Shown piece after piece: positions 1 through 10,666 of a stretch of DNA of 64,000 nucleotides. Source of the stretch: Acanthopleura granulata (taxonomy: Eukaryota > Mollusca > Polyplacophora > Chitonida > Chitonidae); NCBI GenBank assembly GCA_016165875.1, contig JABBOT010000016.1, positions 5,664,327-5,728,326 on the forward strand. The letters are read 5' to 3'. Each line of letters starts with the position of its first letter. Position 1 is the first letter of the stretch. Under the pieces are notes generated by a model. The model had not been told where the DNA came from, ran no database searches, and saw only the letters and a list, made by a program, of their open reading frames with translations. The translations under genes and the position numbers were made by a program.

Positions 1-705
1 ATGAACCGGCGGTTACCTTAACCGAAAAATTCCACGCGCGCATGCATGTGATGACAACTGTTGCGGGCTATATGTAAAAAAAAGCAAGGGCATACTGCGA
101 TAGCTGACGCAGGAAACAATACGTACATGTAAATGTGCAAACTTGTGACTGTAAATAAGATACAGGTACTTTTGTTCCAGGGAGTGATTGACTGGCCCTC
201 GTTTTTCAAATGGCCGTCTGTTCGACGTTGGATCGGTAGCATACAACGTCTAATTCATCAGGCTGTGTCACTGCCCTGCGCAAGCGCACCAACTGACTGA
301 ACCGCGGAGTCCCCCCCCCCCTCCAGAACACTGAGAATAGTTGCGGAATCTGTAAATACCCTGTCCTAGTTTGAGTTCGCCAAAGGTCACGTTTTACATG
401 CTAAGCTCGCACAACGAGCGTGTCCGCGTAATGTTTGATTTAATCATGCACAAAAAATATCCACTTTTGAAGTAAATTTTACCAGTATAATCTAGGGTCT
501 GAATATTGTCTGTGCTTTCATTTTTCGCGTTGGTGGGAACCTTCATTTGTGAAAATCGGTTTTAAAATTAAATTGCTTCATTTGTATCTTTTTTTTTCTT
601 TCTTAAATTTATACAATACGTTCGTTAAAACGTCGAAACCAAATAAGAGATCAATCGAAATAGCTATAAATTGAGAGAAAGTACAAAGGATAATTTCTAA
701 GCGCA
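1..705. other. unique AT-rich sequence, no gene
   Basis: No coding region or recognisable repeat is seen. There is a run of cytosines near 309-321. A TATAAA hexamer lies at 666-671, shortly before the small open frame at 706. The two open frames on the minus strand near the left edge (about 75 codons) show no domain or motif and look like chance. Confidence 0.5.
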
Positions 706-789
706 ATGGCCGAAGAAAGTCATAATGTCCCTTTCATGAATGCCTCTGGATTTCTTCAGTTTCGTGAATTGATGAACCCTGTTTCCTAA
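706..789 (+). CDS. candidate 27-codon short ORF or first exon, unrecognised
   Basis: An ATG at 706 opens a 27-codon frame ending in TAA at 787-789. The peptide starts MAEESHNVPF and ends FRELMNPVS. It has no low-complexity bias, no signal peptide and no membrane segment. A TATAAA sits about 35 bases upstream of the ATG, which is close to the usual TATA-to-start spacing if transcription began at or near the ATG. No good splice donor follows, so if it is real it would be a micropeptide or an upstream ORF. I do not recognise the peptide. A frame of this length is expected many times by chance in 64 kb, so this stays a weak candidate. Confidence 0.12.
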   Translation: MAEESHNVPFMNASGFLQFRELMNPVS

Positions 790-1877
790 GTCAATTGCTT
801 TAAGGATTTGTTTTCGTTTTGTTCACTTATGGGTCGGTATTCCTGAATTACATTTGTATATAGGCCTAGTGTAACTGTGTGACGACAGAGATGCCAGTAT
901 TCCTTTTCCTCTGGCCTGCCATAGGCCTAAAACTTATCCAAGGTACAATGTATGGGTTTTCATACCGCCCGCCATCTTTCGTCATTTGACACGCTTCAGC
1001 TTGTACGTCACTTACTAATTTGTTAGTGTGATTTAATGGGAAACCTGCTATACAAAGTAATGAATAAATCTACTGAAATAAAAATGTGATGCTACAGATA
1101 ACACATACATGCATATATGCGAGGACCAAACGTATTCATAAATGTACACGTCTGTTACTAACTTCGACTGGTACGTTTATGAGAAGTCGCTTTGCATGGC
1201 GACAGCGCGAGAAGAAAACGAAAATTTGCTGCACATGGCACTGAAAAGCAGGAAAAAGAAGGTTTTGAAGTATTAATGAAGGTGTGTCCTGCAGTCTTGT
1301 GTAATTGACTGATTCTAGGTAGCAGTGTATCTGCATTTTACATCAAAGACAAATAACTTTCGGAACTGTACTTCACTGGAACTGGATTAGTGATAAGTCG
1401 ATGTAAACATTTCCCCACCCTCAGAATTACAACAACAGCATCATGTTTTATGTATGGTGACCCATTTCAAGATTACGGCTTAACATCGGCAGTATCTCAA
1501 CCATATCGTGGCGACACATTTCAAGACTGGCAAGTTTTAATAACTTTAAGCTGATACTGGTCCTGATCGCCGTGAGTGTGACAAACAAATAATTTCACGT
1601 GTAAGTACTATTTGAAGACTGAGCATGGGAACTAACTTACTACATCTGCGTGAATTAAATGAGAATTTCTGTTTTCTAAGACTGGGACAGGGATGGGCAT
1701 TCTTATTTGTGGATCCCTCTCTCAAATTTTCATTGTGAAAAGCATATCCTCCACTGAAATTGCACCATTCTACCACATGGCAGCAACCTAAACATTACAG
1801 ATCTGCTGGGAGACTTGTCTTTGTCACAGGATTGAAAAATGGTTAAGTATGACGTAAAGGTTAAGCATACATACATG
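790..1877. other. unique sequence, no feature seen
   Basis: Nothing beyond short open frames without recognisable domains and scattered AT-rich tracts. Confidence 0.5.
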
Positions 1878-2034
1878 CTAATCCTCTGGGGCCCATCGTA
1901 CAAAGAGGGTGTAAGATATACCAAGGGCACATGTAGGTGTCATGACAACGCATTCTGTAGAGACATGTCGCCATGGTAGCTACGTTTGACATAGTGTTAC
2001 ACCCTCTTTGTAAAACCGACCCCTGGGACGTTTT
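1878..2034. mobile_element. short hairpin MITE (imperfect inverted repeat)
   Basis: The left arm reads CAAAGAGGGTGTAA around 1901-1914. The right arm carries TTACACCCTCTTTG around 1997-2010. Outside these, TCTGGGGCCC on the left is partly complementary to CCCCTGGGAC on the right. The arms enclose roughly 80 bases. The layout is that of a small non-autonomous DNA element that folds on itself. No transposase is present, and I cannot delimit a target-site duplication. Confidence 0.5.
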
Positions 2035-2069
2035 CAAGTCTTTGAACATTTGTGTCCTTTATATTGCAG

Positions 2070-2133
2070 GTTGATCATGTTAATGTCCTGTGAAAATCTA
2101 CCTGTCCAGTTGAATGCCATGCCTGGGGATCAG
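2070..2133 (+). CDS. candidate 64-bp internal exon, product unknown
   Basis: A pyrimidine-rich stretch ending ATATTGCAG precedes position 2070, and a consensus donor GTAAGT begins at 2134. Between them one frame (one leading base, then 21 codons) is open throughout; the peptide begins LIMLMSCENL and ends NAMPGDQ. The other two frames contain stops. Two ATGs lie inside, so it could be an internal exon or the start of a coding sequence. I recognise no family. No partner exon is identifiable in the window, which would fit very large introns. The paired strong acceptor and donor are the only evidence, and such pairs do occur by chance. Confidence 0.25.
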
Positions 2134-3888
2134 GTAAGTTTAATATTATTTATTTATGGCTTTGTTTATTTTTTCATTTGTTTGATATTTTTGCTGTTTA
2201 TCTAAATATGTTGTGGGGCAAAGCATGTAACTAATGATGGCTGCTACATAAAACTTTGCTTCTCTTCTCCTTTTTAAGTGAAAAGATGAGATTAATATCA
2301 GCTGTGCCTAAATAGAGGTCCATCCACATTGTGTGGACTGTTCAGAACTTATCTTGTAATTTTCCTGAAATCCTGATTTTCCTGTTGTGTTTATTTATTT
2401 GAGTGTGTTTTTCGGCATTTACATGTTATGAACTAGTTGTATACGTGGACAAACTTCGACTCAGCTGATCTAGATGTTATGTAATAATCACACATGCATG
2501 AGGCCAAAAATTACAAAAAACAAAAAGAAAACATAAGTCTGAAATACTGTTACACCAAATGTGCAGAACAAACCTGTGTGTAATCATGCCCCCACCCAAA
2601 TCATTATCTGTCCATCATTTTCTAATAAAGACGAGAACACGATTCAGTATGCCTGGGTTCGAAACGCCTCAATAACTGAATCAGCAATCGCCGCAGAAAA
2701 CCATCTGGACGTCGGACCAGTAATTGGCCGTCTTTCACCGTCAAGTGGATGTAACTCAGAACTGATTGACCAGCTATTTGTTCAGACCTGATTGGTCAAC
2801 AGCATGTAACGGTTAGACCACTTGGCCCTTTGGCCAAAGAAGGCAGTGTTAGCGGATGAGTCACCTGATATGGCTGGGTGGAGGGGGTCTAGGGCGTTTG
2901 GGGCGTCTGGGCAGGAGCAGAATGAATTCTTGGGTGCAAATTGGTGACGACAGGACCAGGGGAATGCGACCCTAATCTTATTGTCCAATGCCTAATGGGG
3001 CCCGCATACATGGGAACAAGGTACGGCCAAATGGAGGAAAGTGTTTGTTTGGAGTTTCCAGGCCAGAGGCTGATCCCAAAAGGACATTTCTCACTTCAAC
3101 TCTTTGACTGTGACTTTGATGCACTAGCACAAGTTCTCATCAGCTTGCTTAGGTGCCATTGTTCAGTTGCTTCTAATTGGTTATGGCTCCTTTGAATTCA
3201 GTGTGGACTGGTAAATTTGTTGTTCTAAAGATCCCTTGAAGCCGAAGAATCTCGAAAGGCAGAGAGCAAAATATTCTTCTGTGAAATAGTTAAAAGTAAA
3301 CACTTTCAAATGCAATGTTAGAGCTTATGCCCTAGAGATTAATCTTCTCAACACCTCATGAATGTCATCTTTAGACAAATGTATGAAAATTTCAACTTAA
3401 TAATTTACCAAAAATTAAGCATTATAATAAGGTTTTTTCAGAAATGGTTTTGTGGAATTGCGCCCACTTGAAATCCCAGGTTTGAAATGTGATTTCAGGC
3501 TTACTCTTGGACTGCACATTTAGAATCAGAATTCTGAATCAGCCGTATTTTCTACCAAGTCTGTTGCTGTTTGAACTCCCAAAACTGTGGAACTTAGAAA
3601 TAAGTTGAGGTTTTAAAATTTGCTTTGTGGAAGTGATACCTTGAAAGCTGTGACGCCTTGACCATTTGGGAGAAAATTTGAGTACTGTGCTCTGGGAATT
3701 AACATAGGTTCTGGGTGACAAGGGAATTTTGCAGAACCGGCATTTCACAGTCCCATTTCAGAAAGTCATGAAGGAGAACATTTTTTGGACTTACTGAGAT
3801 TTCATTATGGAATCAGAACAAATGTTGTTTAAAGTAGATGCAATATAACATGGAAAACAAAACTTAGAGAAGAGAAATTCTGATAACT
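2134..3888. other. unique sequence, no gene
   Basis: The open frames at 2561-2791 and 2941-3195 (76 and 84 codons) have no recognisable motif. Two CTGATTG (inverted CCAAT) motifs lie near 2762 and 2787. Nothing else is supportable. Confidence 0.45.
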
Positions 3889-4101
3889 ATTGATGACCTT
3901 AAATTTCATCCATGACTAAGTTGATAATTTTTCTTGGTCTAAAAGCGCTCTTGATCTTTGCAAAGTTACTAGGAAGTCTGTTTGGAAGACGAGCTGATAC
4001 ATAATGTTTAAGCACCAAAAGTAACACATTATAACAGTTACTTTGTCACTAAAAATGTACTAGTTTTGGTTGTTTTACAGTAGTTCATTTGAGGTCATTT
4101 A
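3889..4101 (+). mobile_element. TAAATGACCT-type MITE, diverged copy
   Basis: Same layout as the better copies at 28972, 50560, 20200, 38160 and 49836. It starts TGATGACCTTAAATTTC, continues with a CATCCATGACTAAGTTGATA block, has GTCTGTTTGGAAGACG in the middle, and ends GAGGTCATTTA. The ends are inverted relative to each other. It is the most diverged of the set. Confidence 0.5.
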
Positions 4102-4113
4102 CAGTGGTTCATG

Positions 4114-4737
4114 CATGATGCCCTATGCAAAAACAGAAATAGTAGCCTTAACGTAGAAGCCCCCCCCCCCCCGTCTCTTATAAGGTGGTAAAAACAGGTA
4201 TAAACCAGTTTTTCAGGAACCCAAAGGAGATCGCCATGTCATATGTAATTATCATCGGAACACATTTTAGAGTTTTTGACCTTAAGACCTTAATCTATTA
4301 AGTTTACCTTATGAAGAACATAAATAAACACCAAAAGCATCAGTTTGTTTGGGTTGACTTTTAAGGGCTTTTTAATATGATTTTTTTCCTGAACTGTTCC
4401 TACTCTTGAAAAGGTCTGCACCTCATGCAGTTCAGTCAGGTTACGTCCAACGATCTCTTCGTCAGACTGGCCTATCAGAATGTATTGTCTCTTGCACGGC
4501 GTAACCAGACATGCAGCGGCATTTCGACCCAAATTATTTGTCGCCATTCGTTGCCGTCAGGAAACCATGCCCAACCCTCATTCCAGAAGTAAATTAGATA
4601 TGACAGGTGGAAGAAAGCTAGCGCGCGCGTTAATATTCGCAGGGCGCCAGCATCAATTCACGCGAGGGCAGAGGCCCCCCAGCAAGCCAGTGGAGACCCA
4701 CTGCGAACGATGACACAACCTTAATGAAATTGTGCGG
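4114..4737. other. cytosine run and fragment of a GTCAGGTTACG-type repeat
   Basis: A cytosine run of about 14 lies near 4160-4173. Around 4316-4455 the sequence includes GTCAGGTTACGTCCAACGA and a leading stretch with TTTTAAGGGCTTTTTAA. These match the inverted-repeat element at 45133-45265, so this is probably an old relative. No gene is seen. Confidence 0.35.
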
Positions 4738-5330
4738 CTGAAAACATGATTTGTCCAAAGAGGGGTTTCCAAGCGAAAGCGTAATCTTTAACGGCATCCT
4801 TTTTCATGTGTCATCAGTTGAAAGCGTTGAATAATTCGCTAGAAATTAGCTAGTCAGCGAACGCAACTGTACTCCTGATTATTGACACACGCATCCGCAC
4901 ACAAACGCCACTCTAATTGGGCTAATTTTTTTTTTCTCAAGCTCCACTCTGGCGTGGGAAACCAGCGTCTATTCGACAGTCACCGAACATCGCTACCCGC
5001 AAACGGGAAATGACTACTCCCGTTCTAAAATAAAACAGAGCAAATTTGATAACACACAAGCTGATTGCTTGCGGTAAGATTCATAGCTGCTACTGAATAT
5101 TCATGAGGCATCATGCATAATTGAGAGGCTGCCATTAAAAGTATCTCGGCCATTCCACTCCAGATTGAGTCGCAATACAGTTAAGGCCGCGACGTGAATC
5201 ACCAGCTGCAGTGTTATTATTTATTTTCCGCCCTAGAAATCTGTTTGTTTAATGAATGACTAATAGTTGGACAATTTTGCATTGATGACGTTCCCATTGA
5301 TTGGGTGCTTCATGAAACACATGTATAACA
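4738..5330. promoter_or_regulatory. enhancer-like non-repetitive block (candidate CNE)
   Basis: The block contains no repeat seen elsewhere in the window and has a more even base composition than its surroundings. It carries homeodomain-type and POU-type words: CTAATTGGGCTAATT near 4912, GAATATTCATGAG near 5094, CATGCATAATTG near 5112, and an E-box pair CACCAGCTGC near 5199. This texture is typical of developmental conserved non-coding elements, but conservation cannot be judged from one sequence. Confidence 0.3.
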
Positions 5331-5898
5331 AGATGATGCTGTTCTGGCTAACTCACACGACATCCCCCCCCCCCCACACCAACCACCGTTTCAAATCAAA
5401 CCCCTCCCACCTCGCACTAATTGCACACAGGTACTAACACCATCTGGGCTCATCCTGACAGGCTTAGCCTGTCAGCCCTGGGCTAGCCAAGTATATGTTT
5501 TTGCTCGCACGAGAAAGGTAGGAGTTCACTTCCACTTGGGGTCAAAATAGTAAACTTTAAAACATGGCATTTTTGATGTGTTCGATTTAGATGATCACCA
5601 CTATACTGCTGAAATAGCATTAATTATGTCTTCATCGTTTATTTGTGGTGTACTCTTTTGGGCGCAGTGGTGACTCAGAGTCAAGTTGGGTTGACCATTG
5701 TTTTCTTGTAATATAGGAGTTCTACATGACCATTTTGGCCACAAATCATCAAGGCAGGGATGGTCAGCAGACGGTAGAGATTTTTCTGAGTTACTTTAGG
5801 CAAGATTTCCCAATAAAACATTTAGTGCGACATACTAATATTAGTTACTCCAGTGTTGGTTTTCGAAGAGGTAATACACTCACTTTAGTCTAAAAAGA
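5331..5898. other. unique sequence with small palindrome
   Basis: A cytosine run lies at about 5365-5375. The 17-base hairpin GACAGGCTTAGCCTGTC (7-bp stem) lies near 5457-5473. No gene. Confidence 0.4.
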
Positions 5899-6040
5899 TG
5901 AGTATTTATTTATCTGTTATTTATTTATTTATTTATTTATTTGATCGATGTTTTATGCCGTACTCAGGAATATTTCACTTGTACGACTGCAGCCAGCATT
6001 ATGGTGGGAGGAAACCGGACAGAGCCCGGTGAAAAACATG
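5899..6040 (-). mobile_element. tRNA-headed SINE family 1, 5'-truncated
   Basis: On the minus strand this is the SINE 3' part: GTTTCCTCCCACCATAATGC, CTGGCTGCAGTCGTACAAGT, GAAATATTCCTGAGTACGGC, then an (AAAT)n tail, seen here as TTTATTTATTT at the left edge. The tRNA-related head is missing. This family recurs about fifteen times in the window. Confidence 0.85.
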
Positions 6041-7379
6041 AGCAAGGGAATACTGTGATAAGACTTTTGGGTAAGGATAAATCGGTAAATCATTGAAAGA
6101 TAAGGTAAATCATGCAGCGTAAATTCCAGTGGCCAATATATAATGTCAAAGCATCGCCATAAAATATGGTAACTCTTTACCTGTCTTAATTGCTTCAAGG
6201 CTAATTAATTTTAATTTATTGCGGTTGATAAACAAGGTCATGTGCAGCTTAAATGAGAAGGAAAACACTTACCTTGTTCTTTATCTCCTCTTATGTGTTT
6301 GGATTTTTTCTCCTATGTTTTCCTGACAAATAAACAAAAACAACAGTACAGTTAACTTTCCAGTATCCTGTCCAAAAAGCAAAACATGCTGATTCCAGAA
6401 AAGCAATTTTGTCCAAATTGTAAGTACACTTTATGAGACAAAATTATGCACAAACTGTAAATCTTAAAATTTTTGGAGCATTAAAACAGTTTTTACAGGT
6501 TAGTGTATGCATACAGTTACTGTAAACATGAAGCCAAGAATGATTTGTGCCTCCACAGCAATAAACTTCACAAAACTATGAGAATTATATCTTTAGATCC
6601 TACAGTTCCACAACAAACTACTTAAATATTGCTTTCAGCAGTGGCTGGAAAGGTTGAAGAATGAGGTTATATAGAATGATATATGAATACAAAAGCCTGG
6701 CACATTTTGAAGTTCTGTGACCATAGACAGAGATTTACAAACAAAGTTTTAAATTTAACAGGATCCAAAATATCCCTTTGAGGGGTTGATAGCATAGCTC
6801 TCGAAATAGGCTCGATATGCTGAAGAGATGAAGAATTGTTTTTACTTTTTATTATTAAAAGAGGCGCTTTTAGGCCGATTGTGTGTTGTTTTTTTTTTTT
6901 GTTTTGTTTTTTTTGCACAGTTTTAGAGCTTTTATGGTAGGACTGTTGCAACAGTGGGTCCATCATGTTTGTGAGTTTTTTGATCGTGGCTTGATACATT
7001 GGAAAAAATGAGTTGGCTTTTTATTCAGTTTTTATTTAGCATTTTAAGACAGGCTACAAATATTAGTGTGTTATTGTACACGTTGTGACTTTCAGCAATC
7101 CCTGTAAATGACCCAAAACTTCCACTCTTGACTAGCTTGCACTGTCAAAGTTTATCTCGTTCGGGTGTATTGATTTTAGAAAAGTGTTTTGAGGATTGTT
7201 TTTGAGTTTTTAGGGAAATTACGTTATTGACAAAAATTAAAAGTTTGAAGACGTTTAGAGTTAGGTGTACTCAGCATTGAAATTATGTTCACAATGCTGT
7301 TTTGTTATAAGCTTTATTATAAGGGCAATGAAAAGGTTTTATCATTGTAAGAATCAGATGTTTAGAGCGTTTATGGTAG
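6041..7379. other. unique AT-rich sequence, no feature
   Basis: There are several poly-T/A tracts (near 6890-6915). The 110-codon minus-strand frame at 6667-6999 is lysine-rich only because it reads through them. I see no coding evidence. Confidence 0.5.
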
Positions 7380-7580
7380 ACTAATGTATTGGGTGGTTAT
7401 AACCCAAGCTCATCCAAGTTGTCAAAGATGACAGCCGTCTGAGCGTGTTGGCTGTCAGTCAAACCTATCGTTAACCTGTCAGTCACCTGCGCAGTCACAG
7501 AGCTACTAAACGGCCTGTCGGAACCTTTGATCACATATCGATCAATTTCTCCCCCTGCAATCATTGCAAACTGTCATATT
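7380..7580. promoter_or_regulatory. cluster of TGACAG (TALE homeodomain-type) sites
   Basis: Perfect TGACAG/CTGTCA cores lie at 7429-7434, 7452-7457, 7476-7481 and 7571-7576. A TCF-like CCTTTGATC is near 7525 and GATCAATTTC near 7540. The block is non-repetitive. Transcription-factor binding is an inference from motif density. Confidence 0.3.
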
Positions 7581-8535
7581 TTTATGGCTCATAGATAGTT
7601 CTTTGTATCATTGCTGAGGCTTTGATGGCATGATGATGAAGTGGTGGCTGTAAAACATATATACTCAAAAAATCTGTTCTCCGAGAAACTAATATTTCCT
7701 CGGGGACTCTTGAAGAATGTGTTGCAAATTCAGTCGGGCATAATTTTTTTTATGTTTTTGCACTATTTGAGTGGATGGCTTAGGTAGAATCGTAGAAGTT
7801 CTATGGGAAAAAAAAAAACGATGATATTATGGGGAAGAAATCTGTTACAAATATAATAGCATGAAAATGGCCACATCTATCTTTTTATACGAGGCAGATG
7901 TTGCAGTTATCTCATGATATCAAGGATTTATGACTTTTTAAAAGACTTAGTTTCTATTATAAAGTCAAATTTTATAAGCATGAAAGGTCATTGAAGGAAG
8001 GTAAGCATTGCACTACTTCAAATGAGCATACCAATTGTGAGCAAATGTAACAGGCTTTGCTTTTTGCTGGCTAAAGGGGAATTATTCGCTTGGCTGCCTG
8101 TAATGACTTGTAGTCTCTCAACCGCAGCCCTCGATAAATCATTATCTATTCGTAGTTGACTCCGCCCCATCAATCAACACTCAATGCTAGGCCTATCCAT
8201 CAACGCTCAATACTGGCCCCATCCATCATTGATCACAACAGCCCCACAAGTTAACGCTCACTGACTCCACTTAAACTCTGATTGGTAGGATGGCGTGCAC
8301 CAGCGTTTTGCCTGATGGGGCATTTGACGCGACATGTCCGACACAGTCTGATTGGTTGATTAGCCTCTGCAGGTTAATTTTTTTCGCGGTGAATTCGCTA
8401 GGGTTTAGAAGGTACACTTTACAAGACTGCCGTCACTGTTGGCTTATGGCCACAAGTTGTGTCTATAGGGAAGTTGGGACTCAGCAGTTACTTATATGTT
8501 ACATGTAACTAGTACACGTTTCATGGTGAGAAAAT
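7581..8535. other. unique sequence with paired inverted CCAAT boxes
   Basis: Around 8165-8260 a motif CCATCAATCAACACTCAAT recurs two to three times in degenerate form. TCTGATTGGT occurs near 8276 and 8347, about 70 bases apart, as inverted CCAAT boxes. No gene or start site can be assigned. Confidence 0.35.
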
Positions 8536-8568
8536 ATGTACAAGTGTTCATATGATGTAAACAGGTTT

Positions 8569-9062
8569 ACTGATGTGATGTTAAATGTAGTCACTGATGT
8601 GATGTTATGTGTATTTATTGATGTGATGTTAAAGGTATTTACTGATGTGCTGTTAAATGTAGTCACTGATGTGATGTTAAGTGTATTTACTGATGTGATG
8701 TTAAATGTAGTCACTGATATGATGTTAAACGTATTTGCTGTTATGATGTTAAGTGTAATTACTGATGTGATGTTAAATGTAGTCACGGATATGATGTTAA
8801 ATGTAATTACTGATATGATGTTAAACATATTTGCTGTTATGATGTTAAGTGTAATTACTGATGTGATGTTAAACATATTTGCTGATGTGATGTTAAGTGT
8901 AATTACTGATGTGATGTTAAACATATTTGCTGATGTGATGTTAAGTGTAATTACTGATGTGATGTTAAGTGTAATTACTGATGTGATGTTAAGTGTAATT
9001 ACTGATGTGATGTTAAACATATTTGCTGATGTGATGTTAATCCTATTCACTTATGTCATGTT
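8569..9062. repeat. 24-bp minisatellite, about 20 copies
   Basis: The unit is close to ACTGATGTGATGTTAAATGT plus a 4-base variable end (AGTC, AATT or ATTT). Because 24 is a multiple of three, reading frames persist. A 183-codon frame is open on the plus strand (unit TDVMLNVV) and another 183-codon frame on the minus strand (unit NITSVITL), spanning almost the same bases. Sub-variants (AAACATATTTGCTG versus AAGTGTAATTACTG) alternate, showing local multi-unit duplication. This is a tandem repeat. I see no start context, splice site or non-repeat domain that supports a protein. Confidence 0.92.
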
Positions 9063-9094
9063 AATCATGTGTACTCATGTTGACTGAACTTGGC

Positions 9095-9312
9095 ACTGAG
9101 AGGTTAGAGCAGGGAAACAGGAGTGGTTGGCACGGGGTCAGTATAATGTGACTGGGTGGGGTGTCATATCTGGTGTCTTCGGCAGGATACTCCAGTAGCG
9201 GCAGCACTTTGACGGCATCAAATCACCCTGCCACAAGAAGACAGAGCATATCTACATTCTAAGGACGACTCCTCGTCATATGACTGAAAATTTGTTGAGT
9301 ACAACATAAAAC
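9095..9312 (+). mobile_element. SINE family 2, 5'-truncated
   Basis: It matches, in plus orientation, the 3' two-thirds of the element at 59671-60011: GTGACTGGGTGGGGTGTCAT, GATACTCCAGTAGCGGCAGC, CCACAAGAAGACAGAGC, GGACGACTCCTCGTCATATG, CTGAAAATTTGTTGAGTAC. It ends in a CATA-rich tail. The tRNA-like head is absent. Confidence 0.75.
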
Positions 9313-9379
9313 CTAAGCATACATACATACTTATTAAACACTAGACGAAATGTATACATGTATCGATAAAGAATCCTAT

Positions 9380-9540
9380 TCATAGTTCAGTGAACTTCAC
9401 TTTTTATTTTTGTGATGCCTGATAACCAAGAAATCACAGTTCAAAGTAAGCAAAAAGGCCCATGTGGGGAAAATGGAATGGGCCATCATGCTATCAATTT
9501 TAACCAGGTATTTCTACCATCTGAGAACACATTTGTTTCC
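9380..9540 (+). repeat. repeat-like segment shared with 24180-24330
   Basis: CACAGTTCAAAGTAAGCA, CCCATGTGGGGAAAA, GGGCCATCATGCTATCAATT and CCTGTGACATCA occur here in the same order and at similar spacing as diverged versions at 24180-24330. This indicates an old interspersed repeat of unknown class. Its right end runs directly into the 105-bp array. Confidence 0.4.
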
Positions 9541-10165
9541 CCTGTGACATCAGCAGCACTTAGTTCACAATTTTGCCATATAGAAGTATTGTTAATCAGC
9601 TGTTTTCCTTCTGAATACGAGACAATTGTGTTATACAATTGGCCCCTGTGACATCAGCAGCACTTAGTTCACAATTTTGCCATATAGAAGTATTGTTAAA
9701 TCAGCTGTTTTCCTTCTGAATACGAGACAATTGTGTTATACAATTGGCCCCTGTGACATCAGCAGCACTTAGTTCACAATTTTGCCACATAGAAGTATTG
9801 TTAAATCAGCTGTTTTCCTTCTGAATACGAGACAATTGTGTTATACAGTTGGCCCTTGTGACATCAGCAGCACTTAGTTCACAATTTTGCCATATAGAAG
9901 TATTGTTAAATCAGCTGTTTTCCTTCTGAATACGAGACAATTGTGTTATACAATTGGCCCCTGTGACATCAGCAGCACTTAGTTCACAATTTTGCCACAT
10001 AGAAGTATTGTTAAATCAGCTGTTTTTCTTCTGAATACGAGACAATTGTGTTATACAATTGGCCCCTGTGACATCAGCAGCACTTAGTTCACAATTTTGC
10101 CATATAGAAGTATTGTTAAATCAGCTGTTTTCCTTCTGAATACAGGACAATTGTGTTATACTTTA
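9541..10165. repeat. 105-bp tandem array, 6 copies
   Basis: Unit starts are at 9541, 9645, 9750, 9855, 9960 and 10065 (period 105; first unit 104). Each begins CCTGTGACATCAGCAGCAC and ends GACAATTGTGTTATACAATT. Copies are nearly identical, with single-base changes such as CATATAG/CACATAG, so the array is young. The start of the unit coincides with the shared repeat segment to its left. Confidence 0.95.
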
Positions 10166-10600
10166 AAGCCATTTTCAGTGAGAAAGTGGTAGTGGAATAC
10201 ATCTGGGGCTGTTTCTCGAGGTCACAAGCTGGAGGCCACAGTGTGTTGCCTTCAACTGTGAAAATAAAGAGGATCGTACTTCGCACACAAAAAAGTGTCT
10301 CGCCCCTAATACTGAAGAACGCAGGGTACGGATGACTTGACATCGTATTTCCAGTTTTCTCTAAAATGGCATAGGCTATGACCTCATAAGAATTTCAGAT
10401 AAAAAGAAGATCTATACAGTTACAAATCACGCCATGACAAAAATGCCTGATTCTGCTTAGAGTCTGTATGGACCCCTCCTCCGAAATAACTTTGGTTATA
10501 TTTTTTTGTTGTCTTTTCTCTTAACGGATTTGATGTTAAATGAGGCAACCATGACAAGTAGCGCAGTTTTGTTGGAATACATCAGAACACGTCATGGCTG
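10166..10600. other. unique sequence, no feature
   Basis: Overlapping open frames of 60-75 codons on both strands (10116-10343) show no motif. They are probably part of the older repeat flanking the array. Confidence 0.4.
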
Positions 10601-10618
10601 GGTTATGTGATATGTTCT

Positions 10619-10666
10619 TGCATTGGACTACATGAACAAGCACACTGTTTGGCCATACTTTCAATT
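10619..10666. repeat. isolated unit of the 41-bp array
   Basis: GCACACTGTTTGGCCATACT at 10640 is the same unit as the array starting at 10978, lying on the far side of the SINE at 10667-10888. It marks the left remnant of a once continuous array. Confidence 0.7.

Noticed and set aside
5953..6198. 81-codon minus-strand ORF
   Set aside because: Begins or ends in SINE sequence and has no protein features.
8499..9087. Two opposed 183-codon ORFs as genes
   Set aside because: Fully explained by a 24-bp tandem repeat whose length is a multiple of three.
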